From Antarcticibacterium arcticum (lineage in GTDB: Bacteria; Bacteroidota; Bacteroidia; Flavobacteriales; Flavobacteriaceae): DNA of 64,000 nt. A program made the translations under genes and the position numbers. Position 1 is the stretch's first letter; each line of letters starts with the position of its first letter. This document shows positions 1 through 8,398 of this stretch, in pieces. The notes under the pieces were generated by a model. The model was not told the origin of the DNA. It ran no database searches and saw only the letters and a list, made by a program, of their open reading frames with translations. The stretch spans positions 2,976,001 to 3,040,000 of the forward strand of contig NZ_CP042476.1 in NCBI RefSeq assembly GCF_007993795.1, written 5' to 3'.

Positions 1-1
1 A

Positions 2-247
2 GGGGAAATTAAGAACAGTAAATCATCTGTAATTTTTAAAGATCTGCCCAAAGGTCGTTATGCCATTACAGTGCTTCATGATGAAAACGGCAACGGGGAA
101 GTAGATAAAATTCTCTTATTCCCTAAAGAAGGTTTTGGCATTTCAAATTTTGAAAAGATATCTCTTTCAAACCGCCCCGATTTTTCCAAAGCCAGTTTTG
201 AGCTTTGTGAAGAGACCACAAAAAAGATTAAGCTCATCTACAAATGA
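2..247 (+). CDS. DUF2141 family protein, C-terminal part
   Basis: The gene enters from the left edge; only the last 81 residues are visible. The fragment has the hallmark of the DUF2141 family: a glycine-rich turn, the block HDENGNGEVD, then FPKEGFGISN. DUF2141 proteins are small secreted or periplasmic beta-sandwich proteins of unknown function, common in Bacteroidetes and Proteobacteria. The stop codon overlaps the start of the next gene (ATGA), so the two are probably translated together. Start and signal peptide lie outside the window. The family call is confident; no function is claimed. Confidence 0.8.
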   Translation, partial: GEIKNSKSSVIFKDLPKGRYAITVLHDENGNGEVDKILLFPKEGFGISNFEKISLSNRPDFSKASFELCEETTKKIKLIYK

Positions 248-1149
248 AAACCAGGATTTTAACGGGTATTTTCCTGTTAATACATATAATAATTGTAGCT
301 CAGAATGAATTAGATTCTTTGCCAAGGCTGGATTTGACCAAAATTGCCCTTGTAAACCAGAGTGATAGTTATATCACATTTCCCGGCGATATTGGGAATC
401 TTGAACCGCTGGTATTTGAAGCCAATATAAACCCTAATTTCATCATTCGGGAACGGGCAGATTCCCGATTGATGGCTGTCCTTACCCCGCAGGTAAGGAT
501 CAGGATGTATAACGAAGAATCTTATCCCGTTCAAACTCCCAGTTATATTCCTCAAATTTCAGTTTATCACCTTATAACAGATACCGGATCGCTTGAAAAG
601 ACCGCGTTATTTGGGAAAATTGCACATCATTCCAACGGGCAGGATGACCACTTCTATACAGATTCCACTTCTACCGTGATCAATTACAAATCGGGAAATT
701 TTGCTACTAATTTTCTGGAATTCGGGATTCTCAGGAGTTTTTACCATGAGCAGCATGCTGCCCTGAGATTCTTTAAATCTTCCCTGGAAATTCATCCTTC
801 CAACTGGATGCTTAAAGAAATGAAAGGAACCTACAGTGGATTAAGATGGCATAATTCATTTCTTGCTTACAAAATGCCTGTAGACAAACACTTTTTCACA
901 GCAAACAGAAGGGCAAGTTTTTCAGTTAAAATTGAAACCTCATTAATGCTTGATAATATTAATGATTGGGAGCTTTTAGATTTAAACAGGTTGAATGCGG
1001 CACTTACCATATATTATCACCCAAAGTTTCTGGAGGATATTGGGCTATTTGTCCAGTTCTATAAGGGAAGTGATTATTATAATATTTATTATAACCATAA
1101 CATTTCTACGATTCGGTTTGGCCTGATGACAGAGATTTTGCGATTTTAA
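244..1149 (+). CDS. Outer membrane phospholipase A-like beta-barrel protein
   Basis: Protein of 301 residues with an N-terminal signal peptide (hydrophobic residues about 5-18, cleavage likely after AQ at 19-20). The rest is rich in alternating hydrophobic/aromatic strands and ends in phenylalanine (ILRF), as outer membrane barrels do. Residues 128-132 read HHSNG; in OmpLA (PldA) the catalytic His and Ser lie in H-x-SNG, and here H128 and S130 fit that spacing. A phospholipase A1-like function is therefore inferred from one motif plus barrel character, not proven. The start overlaps the DUF2141 stop, indicating an operon. The alternative is a generic barrel protein of unknown role. Confidence 0.6.
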   Translation: MKTRILTGIFLLIHIIIVAQNELDSLPRLDLTKIALVNQSDSYITFPGDIGNLEPLVFEANINPNFIIRERADSRLMAVLTPQVRIRMYNEESYPVQTPSYIPQISVYHLITDTGSLEKTALFGKIAHHSNGQDDHFYTDSTSTVINYKSGNFATNFLEFGILRSFYHEQHAALRFFKSSLEIHPSNWMLKEMKGTYSGLRWHNSFLAYKMPVDKHFFTANRRASFSVKIETSLMLDNINDWELLDLNRLNAALTIYYHPKFLEDIGLFVQFYKGSDYYNIYYNHNISTIRFGLMTEILRF

Positions 1150-1324
1150 CCACTTAAGAATATAATCTTTTTACCCGCTAATACCCCACTTGGCCGAAAA
1201 CCAATTAAAATTAAAAATAGTTAAGATAGAACCCTATTTAGGTCTTAATGAGTCCCACTGGTTTCCACCTTTTTGAAGTTTTCAAATAAAATTATTTTTA
1301 ACAGGAAGTAGTAGTCCTAAAATC

Positions 1325-1353
1325 TTGTGACTAAGAATAAATTTTTAAATTTG
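1325..1353 (+). promoter_or_regulatory. Predicted prs promoter
   Basis: A perfect Bacteroidetes -7 box, TAAATTTG, lies at 1346-1353. A -33 TTG is at 1325-1327 with an 18-nt spacer, within the usual range. Transcription would begin near 1360, leaving a leader of about 35 nt before prs. The 244-nt space upstream shows no other feature. Confidence 0.55.
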
Positions 1354-1393
1354 GGGCAAGCAATAAACCACACTAATTTAAAAACTACGCTCC

Positions 1394-2335
1394 ATGTCTA
1401 AAGTTATGATTGATGCCAAGATCTTTTCCTGTACCCAAAGCCTTGAACTCGCAGGAAAAATAGCCGAAGCCTACGGTGCCCCCCTCGGCAATGTGATCAC
1501 CAGTCATTACAGCGACGGGGAATTCCAGCCCTCTTTTGAGGAATCTGTGCGTGGAGCCAGGGTATTTATCATTGGTTCTACCCACCCCGGGAGTGACCAT
1601 TTAATGGAAATGTTGTTAATGCTGGATGCAGCAAAACGGGCCTCTGCCCGCCATATAACAGCTGTATTACCATATTTTGGCTGGGCCCGCCAGGACCGTA
1701 AGGATAAACCCCGGGTGCCAATTGCCGCAAAAATGGTGGCCAGTATCCTTGAGACCGCCGGCGCCACGCGCATAATAACTATGGACCTGCATGCTGACCA
1801 GATTCAGGGATTTTTTGAAAAGCCTGTAGATCATCTGTTCGCTTCCACAGTATTTTTGCCATACCTAAAAAGTCTCAACCTTGACAACCTAACCATTGCC
1901 TCACCAGATATGGGTGGCTCTAAAAGAGCTTATGCATATTCAAAAGCAATGGAAAGCGATGTGGTGATATGTTACAAGCAACGCGCCAAGGCCAATGTGA
2001 TCTCTCATATGGAGCTTATTGGGGAAGTAACCGGAAAACACGTTGTACTTGTTGATGATATGGTTGATACCGCGGGAACTTTAACCGCCGCCGCCAAACT
2101 TATGATGGAACGTGGAGCCCTGAGTGTACGTGCCATTTGTACCCATCCAATTCTTTCCGGCGAAGCCTATGAGCGTATTGAAAACTCGAAATTGCAGGAA
2201 TTGATCGTGACAGATTCCATTCCACTTAAAAAGGAAAGTCGCAAAATACGCGTTGTTTCCTGTGCCCATCTTTTTGCCGATGTTATGAAACGCGTTCACG
2301 AAAACAGATCTATAAGTTCGAAGTTTATTATGTAG
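1394..2335 (+). CDS. prs: Ribose-phosphate pyrophosphokinase
   Basis: Makes PRPP from ribose 5-phosphate and ATP, feeding purine, pyrimidine, NAD, histidine and tryptophan synthesis in the cytosol. The 313-residue length is normal for class I PRPP synthetase. Visible motifs: DGEFQPSFEESVRG (41-54), the flexible ATP loop YFGWARQDRKDKPR (94-107), the metal/ribose segment DLHADQIQGFF (131-141) and the PRPP loop VVLVDDMVDTAGTL (217-230). The start ATG follows a good promoter and gives the standard N-terminus. The gene precedes rplY and pth, an order often seen in Bacteroidetes. A 522-nt repeat-bearing space follows, so rplY probably has its own promoter. Confidence 0.97.
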   Translation: MSKVMIDAKIFSCTQSLELAGKIAEAYGAPLGNVITSHYSDGEFQPSFEESVRGARVFIIGSTHPGSDHLMEMLLMLDAAKRASARHITAVLPYFGWARQDRKDKPRVPIAAKMVASILETAGATRIITMDLHADQIQGFFEKPVDHLFASTVFLPYLKSLNLDNLTIASPDMGGSKRAYAYSKAMESDVVICYKQRAKANVISHMELIGEVTGKHVVLVDDMVDTAGTLTAAAKLMMERGALSVRAICTHPILSGEAYERIENSKLQELIVTDSIPLKKESRKIRVVSCAHLFADVMKRVHENRSISSKFIM

Positions 2336-2857
2336 TGGTGTTGTGATGAAGTGACGAAGTGAAGAAGTAACCATGTGACGTGAAGTTGTAAGTGGTTAGG
2401 AGTTAAAGAGGAAAAGATAAAAGGAGGAAATGAGGAAAGTGATCTCATCTGAATAAGGTTACCTTGTTTATTTCTCAAAACTCATTACCCATTACTAAGA
2501 GCAAAAAAGTCAAAGAGGAAAAGAGGAAAGTTCTTGGTTATGAGTTGTCGGTTGTCAGTTTCTTACCTGTGGAGTCCTATATAAAGTTGACCGTTTTTTT
2601 CTCAATACTCAATTCTCAATACTCATTACTCTTTCAGCAATCAATTAATATATCCGCGAAAATCTGCTTTTTTATCTGCACCATCTGCGGGAGAAAATTT
2701 AAGGTTCAGGATTCAAAGTTTAAAAACCACGACCTTTAAATTTATCCTCTACAGACTACCGTCTTCCGACTAATAACTACTCTTCAAAATAATTCTCTTT
2801 CAGCACTTTAAAAACACAAAAATATATCGCACCTTTGCACCCTAAAAATTTTTAATA
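2336..2857. repeat. Intergenic mosaic of degenerate short-word repeats
   Basis: The 522 nt between prs and rplY contain no gene I can support. They are a patchwork of degenerate short repeats: GTGA/GAAG words (about 2337-2385), AGGAGTTAA/AGAGGAAAAG words (2398-2530), GGTTGTCAGT words (2540-2570), a CTCAATACTCAATT tract (2601-2632), CTGCG words (2655-2695) and GTTCAGGATTCAAAG words (2702-2725). Similar words recur at 3582-3850, 4062-4110, 25670-25785 and 29765-29915. An open frame through 2464-2739 is only a translation of these repeats. A possible rplY -7 box (CACCTTTG, one mismatch to consensus) lies near 2830. Confidence 0.7.
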
Positions 2858-3508
2858 ATGAAATCAATAACGATCAACGGATCTAAAAGAGAAAGCGTGG
2901 GGAAAAGGGCGACCAAAGACCTACGTAATGCTGGACAGGTTCCTTGCGTATTATACGGAGGGGGAGAACCATTACATTTTTCAGCAGAAGAAATTGCGTT
3001 CAAAAGCCTTGTGTACACACCAGATGTTCACACTGTGGTTTTGGATTTAGGAAAAGGTGAAAAATTTGATGCTGTTCTTCAGGACATCCAGTTTCATCCT
3101 GTAACAGATGCCATCCTTCACATAGATTTCTACCAGGTACTGGAAGGAAAAGAGATTGCGATGGAAATTCCTATCCATACAAAAGGTGTTGCACGTGGAG
3201 TTAAGAATGGTGGGGTGTTGCGTTACAACCTTCGTCGTTTAAAGGTGAAAGGTATTCCTGCAAACCTTCCCGACTTTATCGAGGCAGATGTTACCAACCT
3301 AAAAATTGGTAATAAATTGTATGTTACTGCTGTAGTAAGTGACGATTACAAGATCCTTCACCCTGACAATACTGTTATTTGCCAGGTTAAAACTTCCCGT
3401 AACATCATTGCAGATGTTGAGGATGAAGAAGAAGAAGTTGCTGCCGGAGAAGTTCCAGCTACTGAGGTTGGTGCTGAAGGTGCAACCACAGAGGAAGGAA
3501 AAGAATAA
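2858..3508 (+). CDS. rplY: 50S ribosomal protein L25/general stress protein Ctc
   Basis: Binds 5S rRNA in the large ribosomal subunit. The 216-residue length marks it as the long (Ctc/TL5) form: an N-terminal L25 beta-barrel domain (about 5-92) with GKRATKDLRNAGQVPCVLYGG, then the C-terminal TL5 domain (about 97-185). The last 30 residues are a glutamate/alanine-rich acidic tail starting near 187 (VEDEEEEVAAGE), typical of Bacteroidetes orthologues. It is followed by a strong terminator, so it is probably monocistronic. Neighbour pth is separated by 641 nt of repeats. Confidence 0.96.
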   Translation: MKSITINGSKRESVGKRATKDLRNAGQVPCVLYGGGEPLHFSAEEIAFKSLVYTPDVHTVVLDLGKGEKFDAVLQDIQFHPVTDAILHIDFYQVLEGKEIAMEIPIHTKGVARGVKNGGVLRYNLRRLKVKGIPANLPDFIEADVTNLKIGNKLYVTAVVSDDYKILHPDNTVICQVKTSRNIIADVEDEEEEVAAGEVPATEVGAEGATTEEGKE

Positions 3509-3530
3509 ATTTTCTTTTATCAATATTTTA

Positions 3531-3564
3531 AACATCCCGTTCCTTCCAGGAGCGGGATGTTTTC
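3531..3564 (+). terminator. Rho-independent terminator after rplY
   Basis: Stem of 11-13 bp (3531-3543 with 3549-3561; core CATCCCG/CGGGATG) with the 5-nt loop TTCCA, followed by a T-rich run. It lies 23 nt after the rplY stop. Confidence 0.85.
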
Positions 3565-3581
3565 GTTTCATCCGGGATGGA

Positions 3582-3850
3582 ATGGGGTTCAAAGTTCAAG
3601 GTTCAAAGTTCAAAGTTCAAAGCGCCAAGTACCAGGCACCAAACTCCAAGTTCCAAATTCCTGACTTCTGCGAAATTTAGCGAATTCAGCGGGAAAATAT
3701 ATAGTTCAAGGTTCAAGGTTCAAAGTTCAAAATTCAAAGCGCCAAGTAACAGGCACCAAACTCCAAGTTCCAAATTCCTGAATTCAGCGAAATTCTGCGA
3801 ATTCAGCGGGAAAATATAAAGTTCAAGATTCAAGGTTCAAAATTCAAAAC
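3582..3850. repeat. GTTCAAA word tract with a 117-bp tandem duplication
   Basis: Runs of GTTCAAA/GTTCAAG heptads are followed by GCGCCAAGTACCAGGCACC, CCAAGTTCCAAATTCC and a segment ending GAATTCAGCGGGAAAATATA. The whole block occurs twice with a 117-bp offset (GCGCCAAG at 3622 and 3739), and a third heptad run starts near 3822. Frames crossing it give repetitive SSKFK-type peptides and are not genes. Confidence 0.85.
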
Positions 3851-3884
3851 ACCAGGAAAAGAGAATAGCCTGTCACACTCCTCA

Positions 3885-3948
3885 GTCACACTGAGCCTGT
3901 CGAAGTGTGATAACGGAATAAGAAAGGCTTCAACAAGCTCAGCCTGAC
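3885..3948. repeat. Composite GTCA-hairpin element A
   Basis: Two facing hairpins. Left: GTCA (3885-3888), stem CACT/AGTG (3889-3892 and 3904-3907), loop GAGCCTGTCGA. Right, read on the minus strand: GTCA (3945-3948), stem GGCT/AGCC, loop GAGCTTGTTGA. The element is only 64 bp and has no associated nuclease gene. The stem types are on the opposite sides from those in the array at 14951-16051. Confidence 0.75.
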
Positions 3949-4149
3949 TTAAACAGAGAAACTCAGGCCAATCAAAATCGTTCGCTGTAAGTTCGAACTA
4001 CAAAAGTGCAATCGACCAACTTCAAAAGGCAGCCTTATTCAGGCAAGCTCTCCATAATCCGCAACCCCTAACTCATAACATTTACTTAACTCCTAACACT
4101 TAACTCCTCACTTTTAAGATTAAATTTTATCTTTACCAAAACTTATTTC
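3949..4149. other. Remaining rplY-pth intergenic space
   Basis: No gene is seen. A short CTAACTC/TTAACTCC word tract lies at about 4066-4110. A possible -7 box TATCTTTA (4128-4135; consensus ends in G) lies 14 nt before the pth start. Confidence 0.5.
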
Positions 4150-4776
4150 ATGCTGGCATTCTTCGGAAGGATATTGAGCAAAAAAGAACCCCAGGAACAG
4201 GAAGATCCTATGAAAAAATTTTTAATTGCCGGTTTAGGAAATATTGGGCCCAAATATCATCATACACGGCATAACATTGGTTTTAAAGTCCTGGATCATC
4301 TTGCCGAAAAGGAGAACATCTCCTTCACCCCTGAAAAACTGGGCGATATAGCGACTTTTAAATTTAAAGGCCGCACCTTTATTTTGCTTAAACCTTCAAC
4401 ATTTATGAACCTGAGCGGGAAGGCAGTTAATTACTGGCTAACCAAAGAAAAGATCCCGTTGGAAAACCTTTTGGTTGTTACAGATGATCTAAATCTTGGT
4501 TTCGGCACCATCCGGGTGAAAACCAAAGGCAGCGATGGCGGTCATAACGGGCTTAAGGATATACAGGCTCACCTGAACACTACAACCTACAACCGTTTTA
4601 GATTCGGTATAAGCGATGAATTTACGAAAGGGAGACAGGTAGATTATGTGCTGGGGGAATGGAGTGAGGAGGAAGAAAAACAATTGCCGGAACGGCTGGA
4701 AAAGTCGGCCGAGATTATTAAATCCTTCGGCACAGCCGGGATTACAAATACAATGAATACTTTTAACGGTAAATAA
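4150..4776 (+). CDS. pth: Peptidyl-tRNA hydrolase
   Basis: Releases tRNA from prematurely dropped peptidyl-tRNA in the cytosol. The core starts at residue 21 with MKKFLIAGLGNIG; catalytic histidine is in TRHNIG (H41), and KPSTFMNLSG and the DDLNL segment follow as in bacterial Pth. The first 20 residues (charged, ending EQEDP) precede the normal family start. Flavobacterial Pth proteins often carry such a short extension, so I keep the upstream ATG at 4150; ATG 4210 is the alternative. It is followed 8 nt later by ribF, probably in one transcript. Confidence 0.95.
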   Translation: MLAFFGRILSKKEPQEQEDPMKKFLIAGLGNIGPKYHHTRHNIGFKVLDHLAEKENISFTPEKLGDIATFKFKGRTFILLKPSTFMNLSGKAVNYWLTKEKIPLENLLVVTDDLNLGFGTIRVKTKGSDGGHNGLKDIQAHLNTTTYNRFRFGISDEFTKGRQVDYVLGEWSEEEEKQLPERLEKSAEIIKSFGTAGITNTMNTFNGK

Positions 4777-4784
4777 GATCTCTC

Positions 4785-5723
4785 TTGAAAGAACATAAAG
4801 GCGCAAATGCTTTTAAAAGCGACCATCATACGGTAATTACCATAGGGACTTTTGACGGGGTTCATGCCGGACATCAAAAAATAATTGAACGCCTTGTTGC
4901 AACTGCAAAGGTAAGCCAACTGGAATCGGCTATACTTACATTTTTTCCGCATCCCCGTATGGTGCTCCAGGAAGACAGTGATATTAAACTTATAAATACC
5001 ATAGAGGAGCGAAAACAACTCCTTGAAAAATCTGGGGTTGACCATTTAATAATTCATCCATTTACCCACCAATTCTCCCGGTTAACCGCGCTCGAATTTG
5101 TGAGGGATATCCTGGTGAACAAACTTAAGGCTAAAAAGGTCATCATAGGTTATGATCACCGTTTTGGCCGCAACCGCACTGCCGATATTGATACCCTCAA
5201 GGAATTTGGAGTTCAGTTTGGGTTTGAGGTAGAGGAGATAAGCCAGCAGGATGTTCAGGAAGTTGCGGTAAGTTCTACCAAAATAAGAAAAGCTTTAATA
5301 GATGGTAGGGTAGAGAAGGCCAATAATTACCTGCAACATCCCTTTACCCTTACCGGAACTATCGTTCCCGGAAGAGGACTGGGCAAGGATTTTGGATATC
5401 CTACCGCCAATTTAAAGATTGAAGAAGATTATAAGCTTATTCCTAAGATTGGGGTCTATGTGGTAAGAGCCATGATAGATGATATTCCGTATTTTGGAAT
5501 GATGAGCATAGGAACAAATCCTACCGTAGGAGGGAAAGAAATGAGCATCGAGACCTATTTCTTTTTGCTGAATAAAGATCTCTACGGTAAAAAATTGCAA
5601 ATTGAATTGCTTACGCGCATAAGGGATGAGAAAAAATTTGATTCGGTAGATGCGCTTAAGATTGCCATGAAACAGGACGAGGCTTTCTCTGAAAGATATA
5701 TAAGGGATAATTATGCTGAATAA
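4785..5723 (+). CDS. ribF: Bifunctional riboflavin kinase/FAD synthetase
   Basis: Converts riboflavin to FMN and then FAD. The N-terminal adenylyltransferase domain has GTFDGVHAGH (21-30), and the C-terminal flavokinase domain (about 185-310) begins with GRGLGKDFGYPTANL. At 312 residues it has the usual length. The start is a TTG at 4785: no in-frame ATG exists before the conserved GTFDGVH block, and starting here leaves the normal short leader of about 15 residues. It lies 8 nt after pth and its end overlaps the next gene by 11 nt, so pth-ribF-HTTM look like one operon. Confidence 0.95.
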   Translation: MKEHKGANAFKSDHHTVITIGTFDGVHAGHQKIIERLVATAKVSQLESAILTFFPHPRMVLQEDSDIKLINTIEERKQLLEKSGVDHLIIHPFTHQFSRLTALEFVRDILVNKLKAKKVIIGYDHRFGRNRTADIDTLKEFGVQFGFEVEEISQQDVQEVAVSSTKIRKALIDGRVEKANNYLQHPFTLTGTIVPGRGLGKDFGYPTANLKIEEDYKLIPKIGVYVVRAMIDDIPYFGMMSIGTNPTVGGKEMSIETYFFLLNKDLYGKKLQIELLTRIRDEKKFDSVDALKIAMKQDEAFSERYIRDNYAE

Positions 5724-7032
5724 GTGGCTTTTTACGCAAATAGATAACAGCGCCCTGGTGGTGTTTCGTATTTTATTTGGGTTACTCCTCGCCATAGAAG
5801 CCTTCGGTGCTATTTTTACAGGCTGGATTCGCCGTACCTTAATGGAGCCTCAGGAAACCTTTAATTTTATAGGTTTTGAATTCCTGCAACCCCTTCCCGG
5901 AGATGGCATGCTTTATTATTATGGTATTATGGGGCTTTTTGGGGTGCTCGTAATGCTGGGGTTCAAATACCGAATAAGCATAATTGCCTATACTATCATG
6001 TGGAGTGGGGTTTACCTGATGCAAAAGTCCTCCTACAATAACCACTATTACTTATTAATGCTGTTATGCATAATGATGTCCTTTTTACCGGCGCATCGAA
6101 ATGCCTCAATTGACGCCTGGAGAAATCCTTCTTTAAGGGCCATTTCTATGCCCCGCTGGGTGTGGGTTGCCATTGTACTGCAATTGTTGATAGTGTATAC
6201 TTATGCGGCCATCGCAAAGATCTACCCAGATTGGTTCAATGCTACTTTCCCTGCACTGCTCATGAGTGCCAAAAAAAATTACTGGCTGGTAGGCGATTTC
6301 CTTCAGCAAACCTGGGTGCATTATACAATAGCCTGGTATGGGTTCCTGTTTGATCTACTGGTTATTCCCCTTTTACTGTGGAAGAGAACCCGTCTGCTTG
6401 TTTTTATAGCTGCCATATTTTTTCACCTTTTCAACAGTTTCATTTTTCATATTGGTATTTTCCCTTATCTGGCACTGGCTTTTACCATCTTCTTTTTCCC
6501 CACCCGAAGTGTGAACAAATTATTCCTGAGAGGTAAGAAACCATATTATGAGGGTAATGAGATCATTATTCCATCCTATAAAAAACCCCTCCTCATCCTT
6601 TTTGCAGGTTGGTTTCTTGTACAGATCGCACTGCCCTTACGGCATCACTTTTTTGAAGATAATGTACTCTGGACAGAAGAAGGCCACCGGTTAAGCTGGA
6701 GAATGATGCTGCGCAGTAAGGGTGGTAACAGTGTTTTCAAAGTGGTTGAAAAGGGAACCACCGATACCATTTATGTGAGGAAAGAAGATTATTTAAGCAG
6801 GAAGCAATTGGGAGCCATAAACTCCAAACCCGATATGATCTGGCAGTTTTCCCAACGCTTAAAAAGGGAATATAATAAAGATGGAAAAGATGTACAGGTA
6901 TTTGTAGATGCCAGTGTACGTGTAAACGGAAGGCCGGATCAAAAGTTCATTGATCCAAAAGTTGATCTCGCCAATGAAAAATGGCAGCATTTTAAACATC
7001 ATGACTGGATTTTACCTTCCAAATTAGACTGA
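5713..7032 (+). CDS. HTTM-domain membrane protein, vitamin K-dependent gamma-carboxylase-like
   Basis: A 439-residue integral membrane protein with about eight hydrophobic segments between residues 15 and 310, then a soluble C-terminal part (310-439). Segments such as KSSYNNHYYLLML, YAAIAKIYPDW and a HLFNSFIFHIGIFPYLA block match the HTTM family, which includes animal vitamin K-dependent gamma-glutamyl carboxylase. The role of bacterial members is not established; I infer only membrane location and family. It overlaps ribF by 11 nt, so it is translationally coupled to a flavin-cofactor gene. The stop is followed by serS with its own likely promoter. Confidence 0.8.
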   Translation: MLNKWLFTQIDNSALVVFRILFGLLLAIEAFGAIFTGWIRRTLMEPQETFNFIGFEFLQPLPGDGMLYYYGIMGLFGVLVMLGFKYRISIIAYTIMWSGVYLMQKSSYNNHYYLLMLLCIMMSFLPAHRNASIDAWRNPSLRAISMPRWVWVAIVLQLLIVYTYAAIAKIYPDWFNATFPALLMSAKKNYWLVGDFLQQTWVHYTIAWYGFLFDLLVIPLLLWKRTRLLVFIAAIFFHLFNSFIFHIGIFPYLALAFTIFFFPTRSVNKLFLRGKKPYYEGNEIIIPSYKKPLLILFAGWFLVQIALPLRHHFFEDNVLWTEEGHRLSWRMMLRSKGGNSVFKVVEKGTTDTIYVRKEDYLSRKQLGAINSKPDMIWQFSQRLKREYNKDGKDVQVFVDASVRVNGRPDQKFIDPKVDLANEKWQHFKHHDWILPSKLD

Positions 7033-7051
7033 TATTTTTACCGGCTTTTGC

Positions 7052-7059
7052 TACATTTG
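7052..7059 (+). promoter_or_regulatory. Predicted -7 box for serS
   Basis: Perfect TACATTTG, 26 nt before the serS ATG. No clear TTG at -33 was found, so this is a partial promoter call. Confidence 0.4.
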
Positions 7060-7085
7060 TTGCTTACTAAAAATTGACCGGCAAA

Positions 7086-8357
7086 ATGTTACAGGTAAGC
7101 AATATTAAGGCGCACAAGGAGACCTATATTAAGGCTCTCAAAAAACGAAATTTTGATGCTGAGGATCTTCTGGAGGAGGTTTTACAACTTGATGAGAAGC
7201 GGCGCTCTACCCAAACTAAACTTGATGATACTCTTGCTGAAGCAAATCAATTATCCAAAGAAATTGGCTTGTTGTTCAAGACCGGCGAGCATCTTAAAGC
7301 CGGAGAGTTAAAGGAAAGATCTGCCGGGCTTAAAGAAAGTTCCAAAAGTTTTCAAGAAGAATTGAATACCACAGTAGCCAGGCTTGAGGAACTGCTGTAT
7401 ACCATCCCCAATATACCCCATGAATCCGTTCCCGCGGGAACTTCAGAAGAAGATAATGAGGAGATCTTTAAGGCCGGCGAGATCCCGGAACTTGCTAAAG
7501 GTTCCCTGCCCCACTGGGAACTGGCAAAAAAATATGATATTATAGACTTTGAACTTGGAAACAAGATCACGGGTGCTGGTTTTCCTGTATATAAAGGAAA
7601 AGGAGCCAGGTTGCAACGGGCACTTATTACCTATTTCCTGGAGAAAGCTGCTGCAGCAGGCTACACCGAATACCAGTTACCTCTATTGGTAAATGAGGCT
7701 TCTGGCTTTGGAACCGGCCAGTTGCCGGATAAGGAAGGTCAAATGTACCACGTAACGGAGGATGACCTGTATCTTATCCCTACTGCAGAGGTGCCAATGA
7801 CAAACCTTTTCAGGGACCGGATGTTAAATGAAAATGAACTTCCCATTACCTGTACAGGGTATACTCCCTGTTTCAGGAGGGAAGCGGGATCTTATGGTGC
7901 GCATGTACGTGGTTTAAACAGGCTTCACCAGTTTGATAAGGTGGAGTTGGTACGCCTTGAGAAACCGGAAAATTCATTTGAGGCGCTGGAAGGTATGGTA
8001 GCTCATGTAAAAGACTTGCTTAATGATCTCAAACTTCCTTACAGGATCCTGAGATTGTGTGGGGGGGATCTTGGTTTTACCTCGGCCCTTACCTATGATT
8101 TTGAGGTGTTCTCAACCGCCCAGGACCGTTGGCTGGAAATAAGTTCTGTTTCCAATTTTGAAACCTTCCAGGCAAACAGGTTAAAGCTTAGATATAAAGA
8201 TAAAGATGGCAATAAACAGTTGCTGCATACCCTGAACGGAAGTGCCCTTGCGTTGCCACGTGTTCTTGCAGGAATTCTTGAGAATTATCAAACCCCCGAT
8301 GGTATCCTGGTGCCGGAAGTACTGGTGCCTTATGCGGGGTTCGATTTAATTGACTAA
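7086..8357 (+). CDS. serS: Serine-tRNA ligase
   Basis: Class II synthetase that charges tRNA-Ser in the cytosol. The 423-residue protein has the N-terminal coiled-coil tRNA-binding arm (about 1-110, lysine/glutamate rich) and the catalytic domain with TAEVPMTNLFRD, the motif 2 region CFRREAGSYG and motif 3 near LNGSALALPR. I start at ATG 7086 (MLQVSNIK), the standard SerS N-terminus, not at the upstream in-frame TTG at 7074. A strong terminator follows. Confidence 0.97.
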   Translation: MLQVSNIKAHKETYIKALKKRNFDAEDLLEEVLQLDEKRRSTQTKLDDTLAEANQLSKEIGLLFKTGEHLKAGELKERSAGLKESSKSFQEELNTTVARLEELLYTIPNIPHESVPAGTSEEDNEEIFKAGEIPELAKGSLPHWELAKKYDIIDFELGNKITGAGFPVYKGKGARLQRALITYFLEKAAAAGYTEYQLPLLVNEASGFGTGQLPDKEGQMYHVTEDDLYLIPTAEVPMTNLFRDRMLNENELPITCTGYTPCFRREAGSYGAHVRGLNRLHQFDKVELVRLEKPENSFEALEGMVAHVKDLLNDLKLPYRILRLCGGDLGFTSALTYDFEVFSTAQDRWLEISSVSNFETFQANRLKLRYKDKDGNKQLLHTLNGSALALPRVLAGILENYQTPDGILVPEVLVPYAGFDLID

Positions 8358-8398
8358 TAATTTTTAAATTTTTAGCAAACCTCAAAAAACTTTTTAGC

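Noticed and set aside
2464..2739. Open frame of 91 codons between prs and rplY
   Set aside because: It translates degenerate repeat words, has no conserved feature and no promoter or start context.
3339..3819. Open frames overlapping the end of rplY and the GTTCAAA tract
   Set aside because: Products are SSKFK/QSSKFK repeats produced by the DNA repeats, and the first overlaps rplY out of frame.
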